Shown here one piece after another: positions 24,065 through 34,398 of a stretch of DNA of 63,190 bases. The notes beneath the pieces are model-generated. The model was not told the origin of the DNA, did not search any database, and saw only the letters and a program-made list of their open reading frames with translations. The stretch is from an uncultured Streptococcus sp. GTDB lineage: Bacteria > Bacillota > Bacilli > Lactobacillales > Streptococcaceae. Position 1 is the first letter of the stretch. Each line of letters begins with the position of its first letter. A program made the translations under genes and the position numbers. The DNA lies in assembly GCF_901875575.1 (NCBI RefSeq), contig NZ_CABFMF010000080.1, forward strand, positions 1 through 63,190, read 5' to 3'.

Positions 24065-24973
24065 CTATTGGACCAATTGAGTGAAGTATTCTTCTAGGTT
24101 TTGACGGGCATAGTAAATCTCGTCAATGGCAACATCTGCCAAGGTTAATTCTTTGAGAATCTGTTTGACATCTTGTTCCTGACCAAAGATGTGAATTTCG
24201 TTTTCAGGATTAACAACCTTGAACTGGAGCTGGATTTGTTCTTTCAATACTTGACAAGCTTTCTCTTGATCAGCTGTCTTAAGGACAATATAATCCTCAC
24301 TTAGTGTTTCAAATTCAGCTTTGCTGATTTCACGGATAATCTTGCCTTGATCTAAAATACCAAAACGATTAGCTACGAGGTAGAGTTCTGACAAGATATG
24401 GCTAGAGATGAGAATGGTTATCCCTTTTTCTTGATTGAGCCGTTGAATCATGAGTCGAAATTCTTTGATACCGATTGGGTCGAGACCGTTGATAGGTTCA
24501 TCTAAGATCAGGAAGTCTGGTTTAGATAGGAGGGCAATGGCGATACCAAGTCTTTGTTTCATTCCTAGCGAGAAATCTCGAAAGACTTTCTTACCTGTAT
24601 CTGCCAAACCTACATAGTCCAGGGTTTCTCGAATAACTTGATCAGCATTTGGAATATGACGAATCATACAGTAATATTTCAGGTTTTGATAGGCTGTTAA
24701 GTGATTATGAGCTACAGGTGATTCGATAACTGAACCTACTCGAGATAGAGACTTGCTCCATTCATTTTCCGAATGGCTAGAGAAGAGGGAAACTGTTCCT
24801 TTATCCGCAAAGAGTAGTTGCGTAATAATTTTTATCAAAGTGGTCTTCCCAGCTCCGTTCTTCCCTATAAGTCCATAAATATCTCCCTCTCTTATCGTTA
24901 GATGAAGATCCTGAAGGATAGCTTGTTTGTCGAAGTTTTTGGACAATCCATGAATGTCAAGTACTGTTTTCAT
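24065..24973 (-). CDS. ABC transporter ATP-binding protein
   Basis: The protein has 302 residues. Walker A LIGKNGAGKTTLIKI, signature FSLGMKQRLGIA, Walker B FLILDEPINGLDPIG and switch H in ILISSHILSEL are all present. A C-terminal extension of about 80 residues (DQEKACQVLKEQIQL...) is like that of BcrA/LanF ATPases. ATG 24973 has AAAGGAGAG upstream on the minus strand. With the permease at 23302 it forms a complete exporter. Confidence 0.9.
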   Translation of the reverse strand: MKTVLDIHGLSKNFDKQAILQDLHLTIREGDIYGLIGKNGAGKTTLIKIITQLLFADKGTVSLFSSHSENEWSKSLSRVGSVIESPVAHNHLTAYQNLKYYCMIRHIPNADQVIRETLDYVGLADTGKKVFRDFSLGMKQRLGIAIALLSKPDFLILDEPINGLDPIGIKEFRLMIQRLNQEKGITILISSHILSELYLVANRFGILDQGKIIREISKAEFETLSEDYIVLKTADQEKACQVLKEQIQLQFKVVNPENEIHIFGQEQDVKQILKELTLADVAIDEIYYARQNLEEYFTQLVQ

Positions 24974-25084
24974 GATTCTCTCCTTTTAATTTATTTTGAT
25001 AATTTTAGTATAAAGCATAGAAATCAAATAAAGCTCAAGCATTTCTAAAGAGTTTCTAAAGTTTTAGGAATTCTTAAATATCAA

Positions 25085-25112
25085 AACCCAGTTGACATGA
25101 ACTGGGCTTCTT
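25085..25112 (-). terminator. Terminator after the HAD gene
   Basis: CCCAGTT (25087) and AACTGGG (25100) pair around a six-base loop. Read on the minus strand it lies just past the HAD stop at 25115 and ends in T residues. Confidence 0.7.
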
Positions 25113-25114
25113 AA

Positions 25115-25924
25115 TTATAAAATATATTTCTCAATGGCACGCGCAACGCCGTCTTCTTCGTTGCTTGCTGTAACGGCATCCGCAAGGGATTTGACATAAT
25201 CGCTGGCATTTCCCATTGCAACACCAAGCCCTGCAAACTGGAGCATTTCGATATCGTTATTGGCATCACCCATAGCCATGATTTCTGAGGAATCAATCTT
25301 CAGAATCTCTGCCAGTCGTGAAAGAGCGGTAGCCTTTGTCGTTCCAAGTGGCATGGCTTCATAAATGACAGGCTGCGAACGAACGCCACTAAATCGTTGA
25401 CAGAGTTCTGTAGCAAAACGCTCTTCAAAATCGTCTGTTTGCTCCTCTGTACCTAAAAACATACCTTGGAACATGCGATACTTACCACTGGTAGCTTCCT
25501 CAAGGGAAATTTCAGTCAGGTCTGAAAAGACTAGGTCGGCATCATTTTGAATGATTTCATTAGGCTTACCACCGAGAACAAAATAATGCTCCTCATCAAA
25601 AAGTGTCAACTGAACCTCACTTTTTTCAGCTAGGTCATAGAGGTATTCGATATCTGCTGGACTCAGTTCTTGCCAGTCAACTAGTCCCCAGTCACTTGTC
25701 TGGTGAGTTGAACAACCGTTGTTAACAATCACATACTCATTCTGGAGGTCTAGCCCTAGTTTTTTATAGTAGGGGAGGACGCCGAAAAGGGGGCGACCCG
25801 TACAGAGAACCAGTTTGACCCCTTTTTCAATGGCTTGGTGAATAGCAGTAATATGAGCTTGTGGGATTTCCTTGGCTTCATTGAGGAGGGTTCCGTCCAT
25901 ATCCAAGGCTAGTAGTTTAATCAT
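25115..25924 (-). CDS. HAD-superfamily phosphatase (Cof type)
   Basis: This 269-residue cytosolic phosphatase has HAD motif I LLALDMDGTLL with nucleophile Asp near residue 8, motif II LVLCTGR, and motif IV MGDANNDIEML. The large C2B cap between residues about 85 and 195 places it in the Cof/YidA group, which dephosphorylate sugar phosphates or cofactors such as FMN and PLP. It is monocistronic and divergent from rexB. The specific substrate is not visible. Confidence 0.9.
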   Translation of the reverse strand: MIKLLALDMDGTLLNEAKEIPQAHITAIHQAIEKGVKLVLCTGRPLFGVLPYYKKLGLDLQNEYVIVNNGCSTHQTSDWGLVDWQELSPADIEYLYDLAEKSEVQLTLFDEEHYFVLGGKPNEIIQNDADLVFSDLTEISLEEATSGKYRMFQGMFLGTEEQTDDFEERFATELCQRFSGVRSQPVIYEAMPLGTTKATALSRLAEILKIDSSEIMAMGDANNDIEMLQFAGLGVAMGNASDYVKSLADAVTASNEEDGVARAIEKYIL

Positions 25925-26040
25925 AGGTTTTCCTTCTTTATCTTTTGGTATTATTATAGCATATTTTAGAGGAAAGGAGGAGGAATCTTTGGGCTAATCA
26001 TGGTATAATAAAAGGTAATGAAAATTGCAACGAGGCAGAG

Positions 26041-29000
26041 ATGAAATTACTTTATACTGATATTCGGACTTCTTTGACAGAAATTCTAACTAGAGAGGCA
26101 GAAGAGCTAGTTGCTGCTGGCAAGCGGATCTTCTATATCGCTCCTAACTCTCTTTCTTTTGAAAAGGAACGTGCCGTGCTGGAATGCTTGTCCCAGCAGG
26201 CTTCTTTTGCGATTACCGTCACGCGCTTTGCGCAGATGGCTCGTTATCTGGTCTTGAATGATTTGCCTGCTAAAACCAGTCTAGATGACATTGGGCTTGG
26301 GATGGTCTTTTACAAATGCCTTACAGAACTTGATCCTAAGGATTTACGTGTTTATGGAGCTATCAAGCAGGATCCTCAATTTATCCAGCAGTTGATGGAA
26401 CTTTATCACGAGATGACCAAGGCTCAGATGAGTTTTTTGGACTTGGAAAGCTTGACTGATGAGGATAAGCGAGCGGATTTGCTCTTGATTTTTGAGAAAG
26501 TAACGGCCTATCTCAGTCAAGGCCTGTTAGCTCAGGGAAGTCAGTTGTCCCATTTGATTGAGGCTATTGAGAATGACAAAGTAAGTAGTGATTTTAGTCA
26601 AATCGCCTTGGTTATTGATGGATTTACCCGTTTTTCTGCCGAGGAAGAGCGGATTGTGGACTTACTTCATGGCAAGGGAGTTGAGATTGTCATTGGGGTT
26701 TATGCTAGTAAAAAAGCTTATACTAGTCCTTTTAGTGAGGGCAATCTCTACCAAGCCAGTGTGGAGTTTCTCCATCATCTAGCCTCTAAATACCAAACGC
26801 CTGCTCTGGACTGTTCTCAAACTCATGAGAAGATGGATAGTTTTAACAAGGCATCTCGTATGCTGGAGTCGTCTTATGACTTTTCAGAATTAACATTGAA
26901 TATAGATGATGAGGATCGTGAAAACTTACAAATCTGGTCTTGCTTGACGCAAAAAGAAGAGTTGGAATTGGTAGCCCGTAGCATTCGTCAGAAATTACAT
27001 GAAAATCCAGATCTTAGTTACAAGCATTTCCGTATACTTTTAGGTGATGTAGCTTCTTATCAGTTGTCTTTAAAGACCATTTTTGACCAGTATCAGATTC
27101 CTTTCTATCTTGGTAAAAGCGAATCCATGGCGCACCATCCTTTGACTCAGTTTGTCGAATCTATCTTGGCTTTGAAACGCTACCGTTTCCGCCAGGAGGA
27201 TTTGATTAACCTCCTCAGAACAGGTCTGTATACCGACCTTAGTCAAGCTGATATTGATGCTTTTGAGCAATATATCCGCTATCTTGGTATCAATGGCTTG
27301 CCAGCCTTTCAGCAAGCCTTCACCAAATCCCACCATGGAAAGTTTGATTTGGAAGGTTTGAATGTCCTTCGTCTGCGTATTTTAACACCGCTTGAAACTC
27401 TCTTTGCCAGCCGAAAACAAAAGGCTGAAAATCTTCTTAAAAAATGGACAGTCTTTTTGAAGGGGTCTTGTCTCAGCAAGCAACTGCAAGCGTTAACAGA
27501 AAATTTAGAAGAAGCAGAGCAAGGAAAACAAGAAGAAGTCTGGAAGGCTTTTTGCCACATTTTAGAACAATTTGCGACTGTCTTTGCTGATTCTCAGGTT
27601 AGTTTAGAAGACTTTCTAGCCTTACTTTATTCAGGAATGAATTTATCCCAGTATCGCACCATTCCAGCGACAGTGAACACGGTTGTCATACAAAGTTATG
27701 ATTTGATTGCTCCTTTGACTGCTGATTTTGTCTATGCCCTTGGACTCACTCAGGATCATTTCCCTAAAATTGCTCAAAATACCAGTCTGTTGACGGATGA
27801 AGAACGTGAAATCTTAAATCAAGCGACTGACGAGAGTTCTCAACTTTTGATTGCAAGTAGCGAGAATCTCAAGAAAAATCGCTATACCATGTTGTCACTG
27901 GTCAATGCTGCACGCAAGCAGTTGATAGTATCTGCTCCAACACTCCTAAATGAAACTACCAGTAAAGAATCTGCCTACCTTCAGGAGCTAGTCAGCTTTG
28001 GTTTTCCTTTGAAAGAAAAGAGAATCAACCACAAATCACTTTCCAAGGACGATATTGGTTCTTACCACAGTCTTTTGTCTAGTTTGGTGGCTTATCATCA
28101 AGAAGTTAACGCAGATGAGATAGACCAAGACCTTAACTTTGTCACTGTTCTTGCACGTGTCATGGGGAAAAAACTGGACCAGCAAGGTTTGGAAAACAAA
28201 GCCCTGCCAACCAGTCCAACTAGCAAGCCCTTAGCCAAGGATACTTTACAAACTCTCTATCCTGCTGATAAGGAGTTTTACTTGTCTACCTCTGGTTTGA
28301 CTGAGTTTTATCGCAATGAATACAGCTATTTCCTCCGTTATGTCTTGGGCTTACAAGAGGAATTACGTCTGCGTCCTGATGCCCGTAGTCATGGGAATTT
28401 CTTGCACCGCATTTTTGAACGTACCTTGCAGTTGTCTGACGAAGATTCCTTTGACCGACGTTTGGAATATGCCATTCAAGAAACAGGGCAAGAAAGAGAG
28501 TTTGCAGCTATTTATCAAGAAAGCCTAGAAGCACAATTTACCAAGGAAGTTCTCCTTGATGTTGCTCGCACGACAGGCCATATCCTAGAGCACAATCCAG
28601 CCATCGAAACCATTCAAGAGGAAGCAAATTTTGGTGGGAAAAACCAAGCCTTTATTAAGCTTAAAAATGGACGAAATGTCTATGTGCGAGGCAAAGTGGA
28701 TCGGATTGACCAATTAAAAGCTGATGGGGCGATAGGAGTAGTAGACTACAAATCCAGTCTAACTCAGTTTCAGTTTCCCCATTTCTTTAATGGGTTAAAT
28801 TCCCAACTGCCAACTTATCTGGCAGCACTTAAGAAAGAGGGTGAGCAACACTTTTTCGGTGCTATGTACTTGGAAATGGCAGAACCTGTCCAATCCTTAC
28901 TAGCCGTCAAAAGTCTGGCAGGTGCAGTAGTAGAAGCCAACAAGTCTATGAAATACCAAGGACTCTTTTTAGAAAAGGAAAGCAGTCATTTGGGCGAATT

Positions 29001-29316
29001 TTACAACAAAAACAAGGCTAACCAGCTGACGGATGAAGAATTCCAAATCCTATTGGACTACAATGCCCATCTTTACAAGAAAGCAGCTGAAAAAATTCTA
29101 GAAGGACGATTTGCTATCAATCCTTATACAGAAAATGGCAGAAGTATTGCCCCGTATGTTCAACAACATCAAGCTATTACTGGCTTTGAAGCCAATTATC
29201 ACTTGGGCCAAGCCCGCTTCCTAGAGAAGTTGAACTTAGCTGATGGCAAACGGCTGGTCGGAGAAAAACTTAAACAAGCCTGGTTTAAAAAAATGAGAGA
29301 GGAGTTGAAACGATGA
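26041..29316 (+). CDS. rexB: RexB, subunit B of the AddAB/RexAB nuclease-helicase
   Basis: The protein has 1091 residues. It works with RexA in double-strand-break repair and Chi-like recombination. A degenerate helicase-like N-terminal region opens with a VAAGKRIFYIAPNSLSFEKE segment. The C-terminal PD-(D/E)XK nuclease is seen in IGVVDYKSSLTQ with an upstream HGNFLHRIFE. The cysteine that begins the iron-sulphur motif in B. subtilis AddB is absent here (YRNEYSYFLRYVLGL), as expected for the streptococcal type. TATAAT lies near 26003. It overlaps rexA by 4 bp. Confidence 0.92.
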   Translation: MKLLYTDIRTSLTEILTREAEELVAAGKRIFYIAPNSLSFEKERAVLECLSQQASFAITVTRFAQMARYLVLNDLPAKTSLDDIGLGMVFYKCLTELDPKDLRVYGAIKQDPQFIQQLMELYHEMTKAQMSFLDLESLTDEDKRADLLLIFEKVTAYLSQGLLAQGSQLSHLIEAIENDKVSSDFSQIALVIDGFTRFSAEEERIVDLLHGKGVEIVIGVYASKKAYTSPFSEGNLYQASVEFLHHLASKYQTPALDCSQTHEKMDSFNKASRMLESSYDFSELTLNIDDEDRENLQIWSCLTQKEELELVARSIRQKLHENPDLSYKHFRILLGDVASYQLSLKTIFDQYQIPFYLGKSESMAHHPLTQFVESILALKRYRFRQEDLINLLRTGLYTDLSQADIDAFEQYIRYLGINGLPAFQQAFTKSHHGKFDLEGLNVLRLRILTPLETLFASRKQKAENLLKKWTVFLKGSCLSKQLQALTENLEEAEQGKQEEVWKAFCHILEQFATVFADSQVSLEDFLALLYSGMNLSQYRTIPATVNTVVIQSYDLIAPLTADFVYALGLTQDHFPKIAQNTSLLTDEEREILNQATDESSQLLIASSENLKKNRYTMLSLVNAARKQLIVSAPTLLNETTSKESAYLQELVSFGFPLKEKRINHKSLSKDDIGSYHSLLSSLVAYHQEVNADEIDQDLNFVTVLARVMGKKLDQQGLENKALPTSPTSKPLAKDTLQTLYPADKEFYLSTSGLTEFYRNEYSYFLRYVLGLQEELRLRPDARSHGNFLHRIFERTLQLSDEDSFDRRLEYAIQETGQEREFAAIYQESLEAQFTKEVLLDVARTTGHILEHNPAIETIQEEANFGGKNQAFIKLKNGRNVYVRGKVDRIDQLKADGAIGVVDYKSSLTQFQFPHFFNGLNSQLPTYLAALKKEGEQHFFGAMYLEMAEPVQSLLAVKSLAGAVVEANKSMKYQGLFLEKESSHLGEFYNKNKANQLTDEEFQILLDYNAHLYKKAAEKILEGRFAINPYTENGRSIAPYVQQHQAITGFEANYHLGQARFLEKLNLADGKRLVGEKLKQAWFKKMREELKR

Positions 29317-32300
29317 AGTCCATTCCCTTTTTAACAGATGTAGAGATAAAACAGTTGCAAGAAAGAGAAGCGAGTTCTAGCCAGAAACAAAAGAGAACGG
29401 CTGAGCAAATTGAAGCAATCTACACTTCTGGTCAAAATATTCTGGTTTCAGCTTCAGCTGGGTCTGGAAAAACCTTTGTAATGGCTGAACGGATTCTGGA
29501 TCAACTTGCGCGCGGTGTGGAAATTCGTCAACTCTTTATCTCAACCTTTACAGTAAAAGCGGCCTCAGAATTAAAAGAACGTTTGGAGAAAAAAATCAGC
29601 CAGCAAATCCAAGAAACCAAGGATTTGGATCTCAAACAACATTTGGGACGGCAGTTGGCAGACCTGCCTAATGCTGCCATTGGAACCATGGATTCCTTTA
29701 CCCAAAAATTCCTTGGCAAACACGGCTATCTAATTGACATAGCGCCTAATTTCCGTATTTTACAAAATGAAAGTGAACAGTTAATCTTAAAAAACGAAGT
29801 CTTTCATCACCTTTTTGAGCAACATTACCAGGGAAAAGAAAAAGAAGCCTTCAGTCACTTGCTTAAAAATTTTGCAGGTCGTGGAAAGGATGAGCGTGGA
29901 CTCCGTCAGCAGGTTTATAAAATCTATGACTTTTTACAATCGACCAGCAATCCCCAAAACTGGCTAAAGAACTTTTTCCTGAAAGGATTTGAAGAGGCAG
30001 ATTTTCCTAGTGAAAAAGAGAAACTAATAGAGCAAGTCAAAGATGCTCTCTATGATTTAGAAAGTTTTTTCCGCTACCATTTGGATAATGATGCTAAGGA
30101 ATTTCCCAAGGCACCCTATCTTGAAACTGTTCAGTTGGTCCTGGATGAGCTTGCTTCTTTAAACCACCAGTCCACGACAGAAGATTACCAAGCTGTGCTA
30201 GTGCGCGTGATAGCCATCTCAAAGGAGAAAAACAGCCGTGCTCTAGCCAATGCCAGTCGAAAAACTGATTTGAAACCTCTTGCTGATGCTTATAATGAGG
30301 AGAGGAAGATTCAATTTGTTAAACTGGGACAGCTATCTGATCAGCTCAACCTTCTTAGCTATCAGGAATCCTACCACCAAGAGACTTGGCAACTAGCGCG
30401 AACTTTCCAGACTTTTATTGAGGATTTTGTCGAGGCATACGGCCTCAGAAAACGCCAAGAAAATGCCTTTGAATTTTCAGACATCAGCCATTATACCATT
30501 GAAATTTTAGAGAATTTTCCTCAAGTTAGACAGGCTTATCAAGAGCGTTTCCATGAAGTTATGGTCGATGAGTATCAGGATACCAACCATATTCAAGAGA
30601 GGATGCTAGAACTCCTATCTAATGGTCATAATCGCTTTATGGTAGGTGATATCAAGCAGTCCATTTACCGTTTTCGTCAGGCAGACCCTCAGATTTTCAA
30701 TGAAAAATTCCAAGGATATGCTCAAGATTCTCATCAAGGCAAGTTGATTCTTCTCAAAGAAAACTTCCGGAGTAGTTCAGAGGTTTTATCGGCAACCAAC
30801 GATGTCTTCGAACGGCTCATGGACAAAGAGGTGGGGGAAATTGACTACGATAGCATGCATCAGCTTATCTTTGCCAATACGTCACTCACTCCCGACCCAG
30901 AAAACAAAGCTGAGTTCTTATTATACGACAAGGAAGAGTCGACAGAGCAAGAAGAAAACCTTGCTGACACCAAACTAAGTGGTGAAATGCGTCTAGTCAT
31001 TAAGGAGATTCTCAACCTCCATCAAGAAAAAGGTATAGCCTTCAAAGAAATAGCCCTTCTAACCTCCAGCCGTAGCCGCAATGACCAAATTCTCCTAGCC
31101 CTATCGGAATACGGCATACCTGTCAAAACAGACGGAGAGCAAAATAATTATCTCCAGTCTCTAGAAGTACAGGTCATGCTCGATACCCTACGTGTCATCC
31201 ACAATCCCTTACAAGACTATGCCCTTGTAGCGCTCATGAAGTCTCCTATGTTTGACTTTGACGAGGACGAATTGGTACGCTTGTCTCTCCAAAAATCAGA
31301 AGATAAAATCAAAGAAAATCTCTATGAAAAATTGCTCAATGCAGCTAAACAAGTTTCAGATCAAAAAGAATTGATTACTCCTCAGTTAGCTGAAAAACTA
31401 GCTCGTTTTATAGAATTTTTGGAAAGCTGGCGCCTCTACGCCAAAACGCATTCGCTCTACGATTTGATATGGAAAATCTACAGGGACCGTTTTTATTATG
31501 ACTATGTCGGTGCCTTGCCAAATGGAGCAGCTAGACAGGCTAATCTCTATGCTTTAGCCCTAAGGGCTGACCAATTTGAAAAGAGCAATTTCAAGGGCTT
31601 ATCACGCTTTATACGTATGATTGATCAAGTATTGGAAGCCCAGCATGATTTAGCCAGTGTTGCAGTTGCTCCTCCAAAAGATGCAGTAGAACTCATGACC
31701 ATTCACAAAAGCAAGGGCTTAGAATTTCCCTATGTCTTTATCCTCAACTTGGATCAAGCCTTTAACAAACAAGATAGCATGTCAGAGGTCATTCTTAGTC
31801 GTAAAAATGGTCTGGGTGTCAAATACATTGCCAAGATTGAGACAGGAGCAGTAGAAGACTATTATCCAAAGACCATCAAGCTTTCCATTCCTAGCTTGAC
31901 TTATAGCCAAAATGAAGAAGAATTAAAACTAGCCAGCTATTCCGAGCAAATGCGCTTGCTCTATGTTGCCATGACGAGGGCAGAGAAAAAAGTCTACTTA
32001 ATTGGCAAGGGAACAAGCAAAAACCTGGAAGATGAAGAATATCCAGCCCCTGTTAATGGACGCCTTGCTAGCCAAATCAGACTCCAAGCCAAAAATTTCC
32101 AGAGCTGGATTTGGGCTATCAGCAAGGTATTTGCCAAGGATTCTTTAAACTTTAGCTATCGCTTTCTAGGAGAAGAAGAACTGACCAAAGAAGCTATCGG
32201 AGTATTACAAACCAATACGCCACTTCAGGAAAGCTCTCAAGCAAACAACCGTCAATCAGAGACCATCAAAGAAGCTTTAGAAATGCTGAGAGAGGTAGAG

Positions 32301-32963
32301 GTCTATAATGTCTTACATGGAGCAACGATTAAACTCCCCAGTGTTCAAACCCCAAGTCAACTTAAAAAATTTTACGAACCTGTTATGGATATGGAAGGTG
32401 TTGAAATCGCAAATCAAAGCCGAACAAGAGACAAAAAAATCAGCTTTGAAGTACCCGATTTTTCTAAGAAAGACAAGGTTACAGGTGCCCAGATTGGTAG
32501 TGCTACCCATGAACTCATGCAGCGAATAGATCTCAGCCAGAAACCGACACTTGCTAGATTGACTGAAACCCTCAAACAGGTCCAAACAAGCCCTGCTGTT
32601 AAAGAAAAAATCAACCTTGCTAAAATTCTTGCATTCTTTGACACAGCACTTGGTAAGGAAATTCTGGCGAACACAGATAATCTCCATCGAGAACAACCCT
32701 TCTCCATGTTAAAACGAGACCATAAAAGTCAAGAAAATTTTGTAGTTCGTGGGATTTTGGATGGTTATTTAGTATATGATGACCGCATTGTCCTCTTTGA
32801 CTACAAGACAGACCGCTATGATGAACCAAGTCAACTCATAGATCGCTATCGTGGTCAGTTAGCGCTATACGGAGAGGCTTTATCTCGAGCCTATTCGATT
32901 GAACATATTGAGAAATACTTGATTTTACTCGGTAAAGAAGAAATTCAAGTTGTAAAAGTCTAA
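29313..32963 (+). CDS. rexA: RexA (AddA), UvrD-type helicase and nuclease subunit
   Basis: The protein has 1216 residues. Superfamily 1 helicase motifs: Walker A SASAGSGKTFVMAE near residue 50; motif II MVDEYQDTNHIQ; motif III VGDIKQSIYRFRQADP; motif V MTIHKSKGLEFP; motif VI LLYVAMTRAEKK. The C-terminal RecB-type nuclease has LFDYKTDRYDEPSQL and RGQLALYGEAL. It is the ATP-driven motor of the RexAB complex. ATGA overlaps the rexB stop. The next gene follows after 17 bp. Confidence 0.95.
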   Translation: MKSIPFLTDVEIKQLQEREASSSQKQKRTAEQIEAIYTSGQNILVSASAGSGKTFVMAERILDQLARGVEIRQLFISTFTVKAASELKERLEKKISQQIQETKDLDLKQHLGRQLADLPNAAIGTMDSFTQKFLGKHGYLIDIAPNFRILQNESEQLILKNEVFHHLFEQHYQGKEKEAFSHLLKNFAGRGKDERGLRQQVYKIYDFLQSTSNPQNWLKNFFLKGFEEADFPSEKEKLIEQVKDALYDLESFFRYHLDNDAKEFPKAPYLETVQLVLDELASLNHQSTTEDYQAVLVRVIAISKEKNSRALANASRKTDLKPLADAYNEERKIQFVKLGQLSDQLNLLSYQESYHQETWQLARTFQTFIEDFVEAYGLRKRQENAFEFSDISHYTIEILENFPQVRQAYQERFHEVMVDEYQDTNHIQERMLELLSNGHNRFMVGDIKQSIYRFRQADPQIFNEKFQGYAQDSHQGKLILLKENFRSSSEVLSATNDVFERLMDKEVGEIDYDSMHQLIFANTSLTPDPENKAEFLLYDKEESTEQEENLADTKLSGEMRLVIKEILNLHQEKGIAFKEIALLTSSRSRNDQILLALSEYGIPVKTDGEQNNYLQSLEVQVMLDTLRVIHNPLQDYALVALMKSPMFDFDEDELVRLSLQKSEDKIKENLYEKLLNAAKQVSDQKELITPQLAEKLARFIEFLESWRLYAKTHSLYDLIWKIYRDRFYYDYVGALPNGAARQANLYALALRADQFEKSNFKGLSRFIRMIDQVLEAQHDLASVAVAPPKDAVELMTIHKSKGLEFPYVFILNLDQAFNKQDSMSEVILSRKNGLGVKYIAKIETGAVEDYYPKTIKLSIPSLTYSQNEEELKLASYSEQMRLLYVAMTRAEKKVYLIGKGTSKNLEDEEYPAPVNGRLASQIRLQAKNFQSWIWAISKVFAKDSLNFSYRFLGEEELTKEAIGVLQTNTPLQESSQANNRQSETIKEALEMLREVEVYNVLHGATIKLPSVQTPSQLKKFYEPVMDMEGVEIANQSRTRDKKISFEVPDFSKKDKVTGAQIGSATHELMQRIDLSQKPTLARLTETLKQVQTSPAVKEKINLAKILAFFDTALGKEILANTDNLHREQPFSMLKRDHKSQENFVVRGILDGYLVYDDRIVLFDYKTDRYDEPSQLIDRYRGQLALYGEALSRAYSIEHIEKYLILLGKEEIQVVKV

Positions 32964-32980
32964 TCTAGAAAGGAGACCTC

Positions 32981-34159
32981 ATGACACTTCCAGTTAGAAA
33001 ATCCCTGCATGACGCTGTTTTACAGGCTTCAAAGTCTGATACTTGGGAACAAGCTACCAAGGAATGGAGTGAAGTTTCCTTGATTTTTAATGGAATTGGT
33101 CGAAGCAATTGCATTTGTGGAAACGCCATAAAATATGCCTATGAACTCTTTAACGGAGTGACAGGGCAGCGACTATTTCCTATCGGTAGTGACTGCGTCA
33201 GGCATTTTAAGAAGCTCAACCTAGACCAACAACTCGAAGAAGAAGAAAAACTGCTCAGAAAAATTGAAAGCCTAACTAGAAAAGCACAAAAGAAAGAAAT
33301 CATCAAGGTTAATAAGACGGATTTTGACGAGCGTCTTTTAGACTGGTTATGGAAAAAAGGCGTTTTTAAAGCCAATCGAGGCAATCAATTTACTCCAGAA
33401 AGAGATTATGAACTATTTCTAGAAGTATTTAGAGGTGGAAGTTGGAGCAAGGCAGAACCAAAGAAAAAATCTCGTATGGAAGAAGTCCTAGAAAAGTGTA
33501 TTAAGCCCTTTTTACTTGGAAAATCAGATGATAACCTCTACCTTGTCAAGCTAGGCAAGGAAAAGATCGACTACGAGCAAGATTTGCGGATTCGGGCAGA
33601 AAAAGAACGAAAAAAACGAGATAAGATTGCCAAGCAATACGCTGACAATCTCGTTCTAGCCATGGGGCCAGCAGAACGGGCCTATCAGGACTATTTTGGA
33701 TTCACAGAAGCCCTAACCAAAGAAGAACGGAATTGGGAGAAAATTCTCTTTGGAAAAAATAGAACAGAGCGAGCTCTAAAGTCCAAACAATACCAAAATG
33801 AGTTAGCAAAAGACCAGAAAATTGCTAATCAAGACCCAATCGAGAGAAAACAAAAGCAGATATGGATTCTTAATTCTTATTTCAAGGATATCCCTAATGA
33901 AAAAGCCCGCTTTTCACGGCTTCTGCTAGAATACCGTAAAACAGGTCACATTCCCTTTTCACAGAACTTCCTCTCTGAACAAGTCATTGACTTTTTCTAC
34001 AAGATGAAGGCATTTGAATTTGAAATCACACCTGAAAAAGTCCGAGATTTTCTAAAAGAATGCTTAGAAGCAGAACATTTATCATCTGCACAAACAGTTT
34101 GGATAGAAGGTATTTTAACCAACTGTCTCAAACCATTTTTAGAACGATTAGTTATATAA
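32981..34159 (+). CDS. Conserved protein downstream of rexA, with N-terminal cysteine pairs
   Basis: The protein has 392 residues. Near residue 40 it has CICGNAIKYAYE, and about 20 residues later GSDCVRHFKK, giving a probable zinc-binding knuckle. A very charged helical middle (EEEEKLLRKIESLTRKAQ; RAEKERKKRDKIAK) follows. The start has AAAGGAG. In pneumococcus a hypothetical gene holds the same place between rexA and the IgA1 protease gene. Co-transcription with rexBA hints at nucleic-acid work, but no function is known to me. Confidence 0.65.
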   Translation: MTLPVRKSLHDAVLQASKSDTWEQATKEWSEVSLIFNGIGRSNCICGNAIKYAYELFNGVTGQRLFPIGSDCVRHFKKLNLDQQLEEEEKLLRKIESLTRKAQKKEIIKVNKTDFDERLLDWLWKKGVFKANRGNQFTPERDYELFLEVFRGGSWSKAEPKKKSRMEEVLEKCIKPFLLGKSDDNLYLVKLGKEKIDYEQDLRIRAEKERKKRDKIAKQYADNLVLAMGPAERAYQDYFGFTEALTKEERNWEKILFGKNRTERALKSKQYQNELAKDQKIANQDPIERKQKQIWILNSYFKDIPNEKARFSRLLLEYRKTGHIPFSQNFLSEQVIDFFYKMKAFEFEITPEKVRDFLKECLEAEHLSSAQTVWIEGILTNCLKPFLERLVI

Positions 34160-34164
34160 GTAAC

Positions 34165-34200
34165 ACCTACCGTGGAAATTTCATGGTAGGTTATATTTTA
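34165..34200 (+). terminator. Terminator of the rexBA transcript
   Basis: ACCTACC (34165) pairs with GGTAGGT (34185), extended by inner pairing, then TATATTTTA. Confidence 0.6.
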
Positions 34201-34398
34201 TCCAAAAAAATATAAGAAATGGCAAACCCTGCTCATTCGTATTTTACATGTAAAACTAAGCATGAAAGCGCAACTCGATTTTAAGACTTTTTTGTAAATT
34301 AAGAGTATAATTAAAGTGTATTACATTTTTATAAGATAACAAGCTAACATAATAAATTTTATCTTGCATATTTTTAAATTTTATCTCAAGGAGGAATA
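34200..34398 (+). promoter_or_regulatory. Promoter and long leader of the IgA1 protease gene
   Basis: TATAAT at 34306-34311 with a TTTTTTG tract about 18 bp upstream as a weak -35. The leader of about 80 bp is very AT-rich and ends in AAGGAGG before ATG 34399. No regulator site is recognised. Confidence 0.5.
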
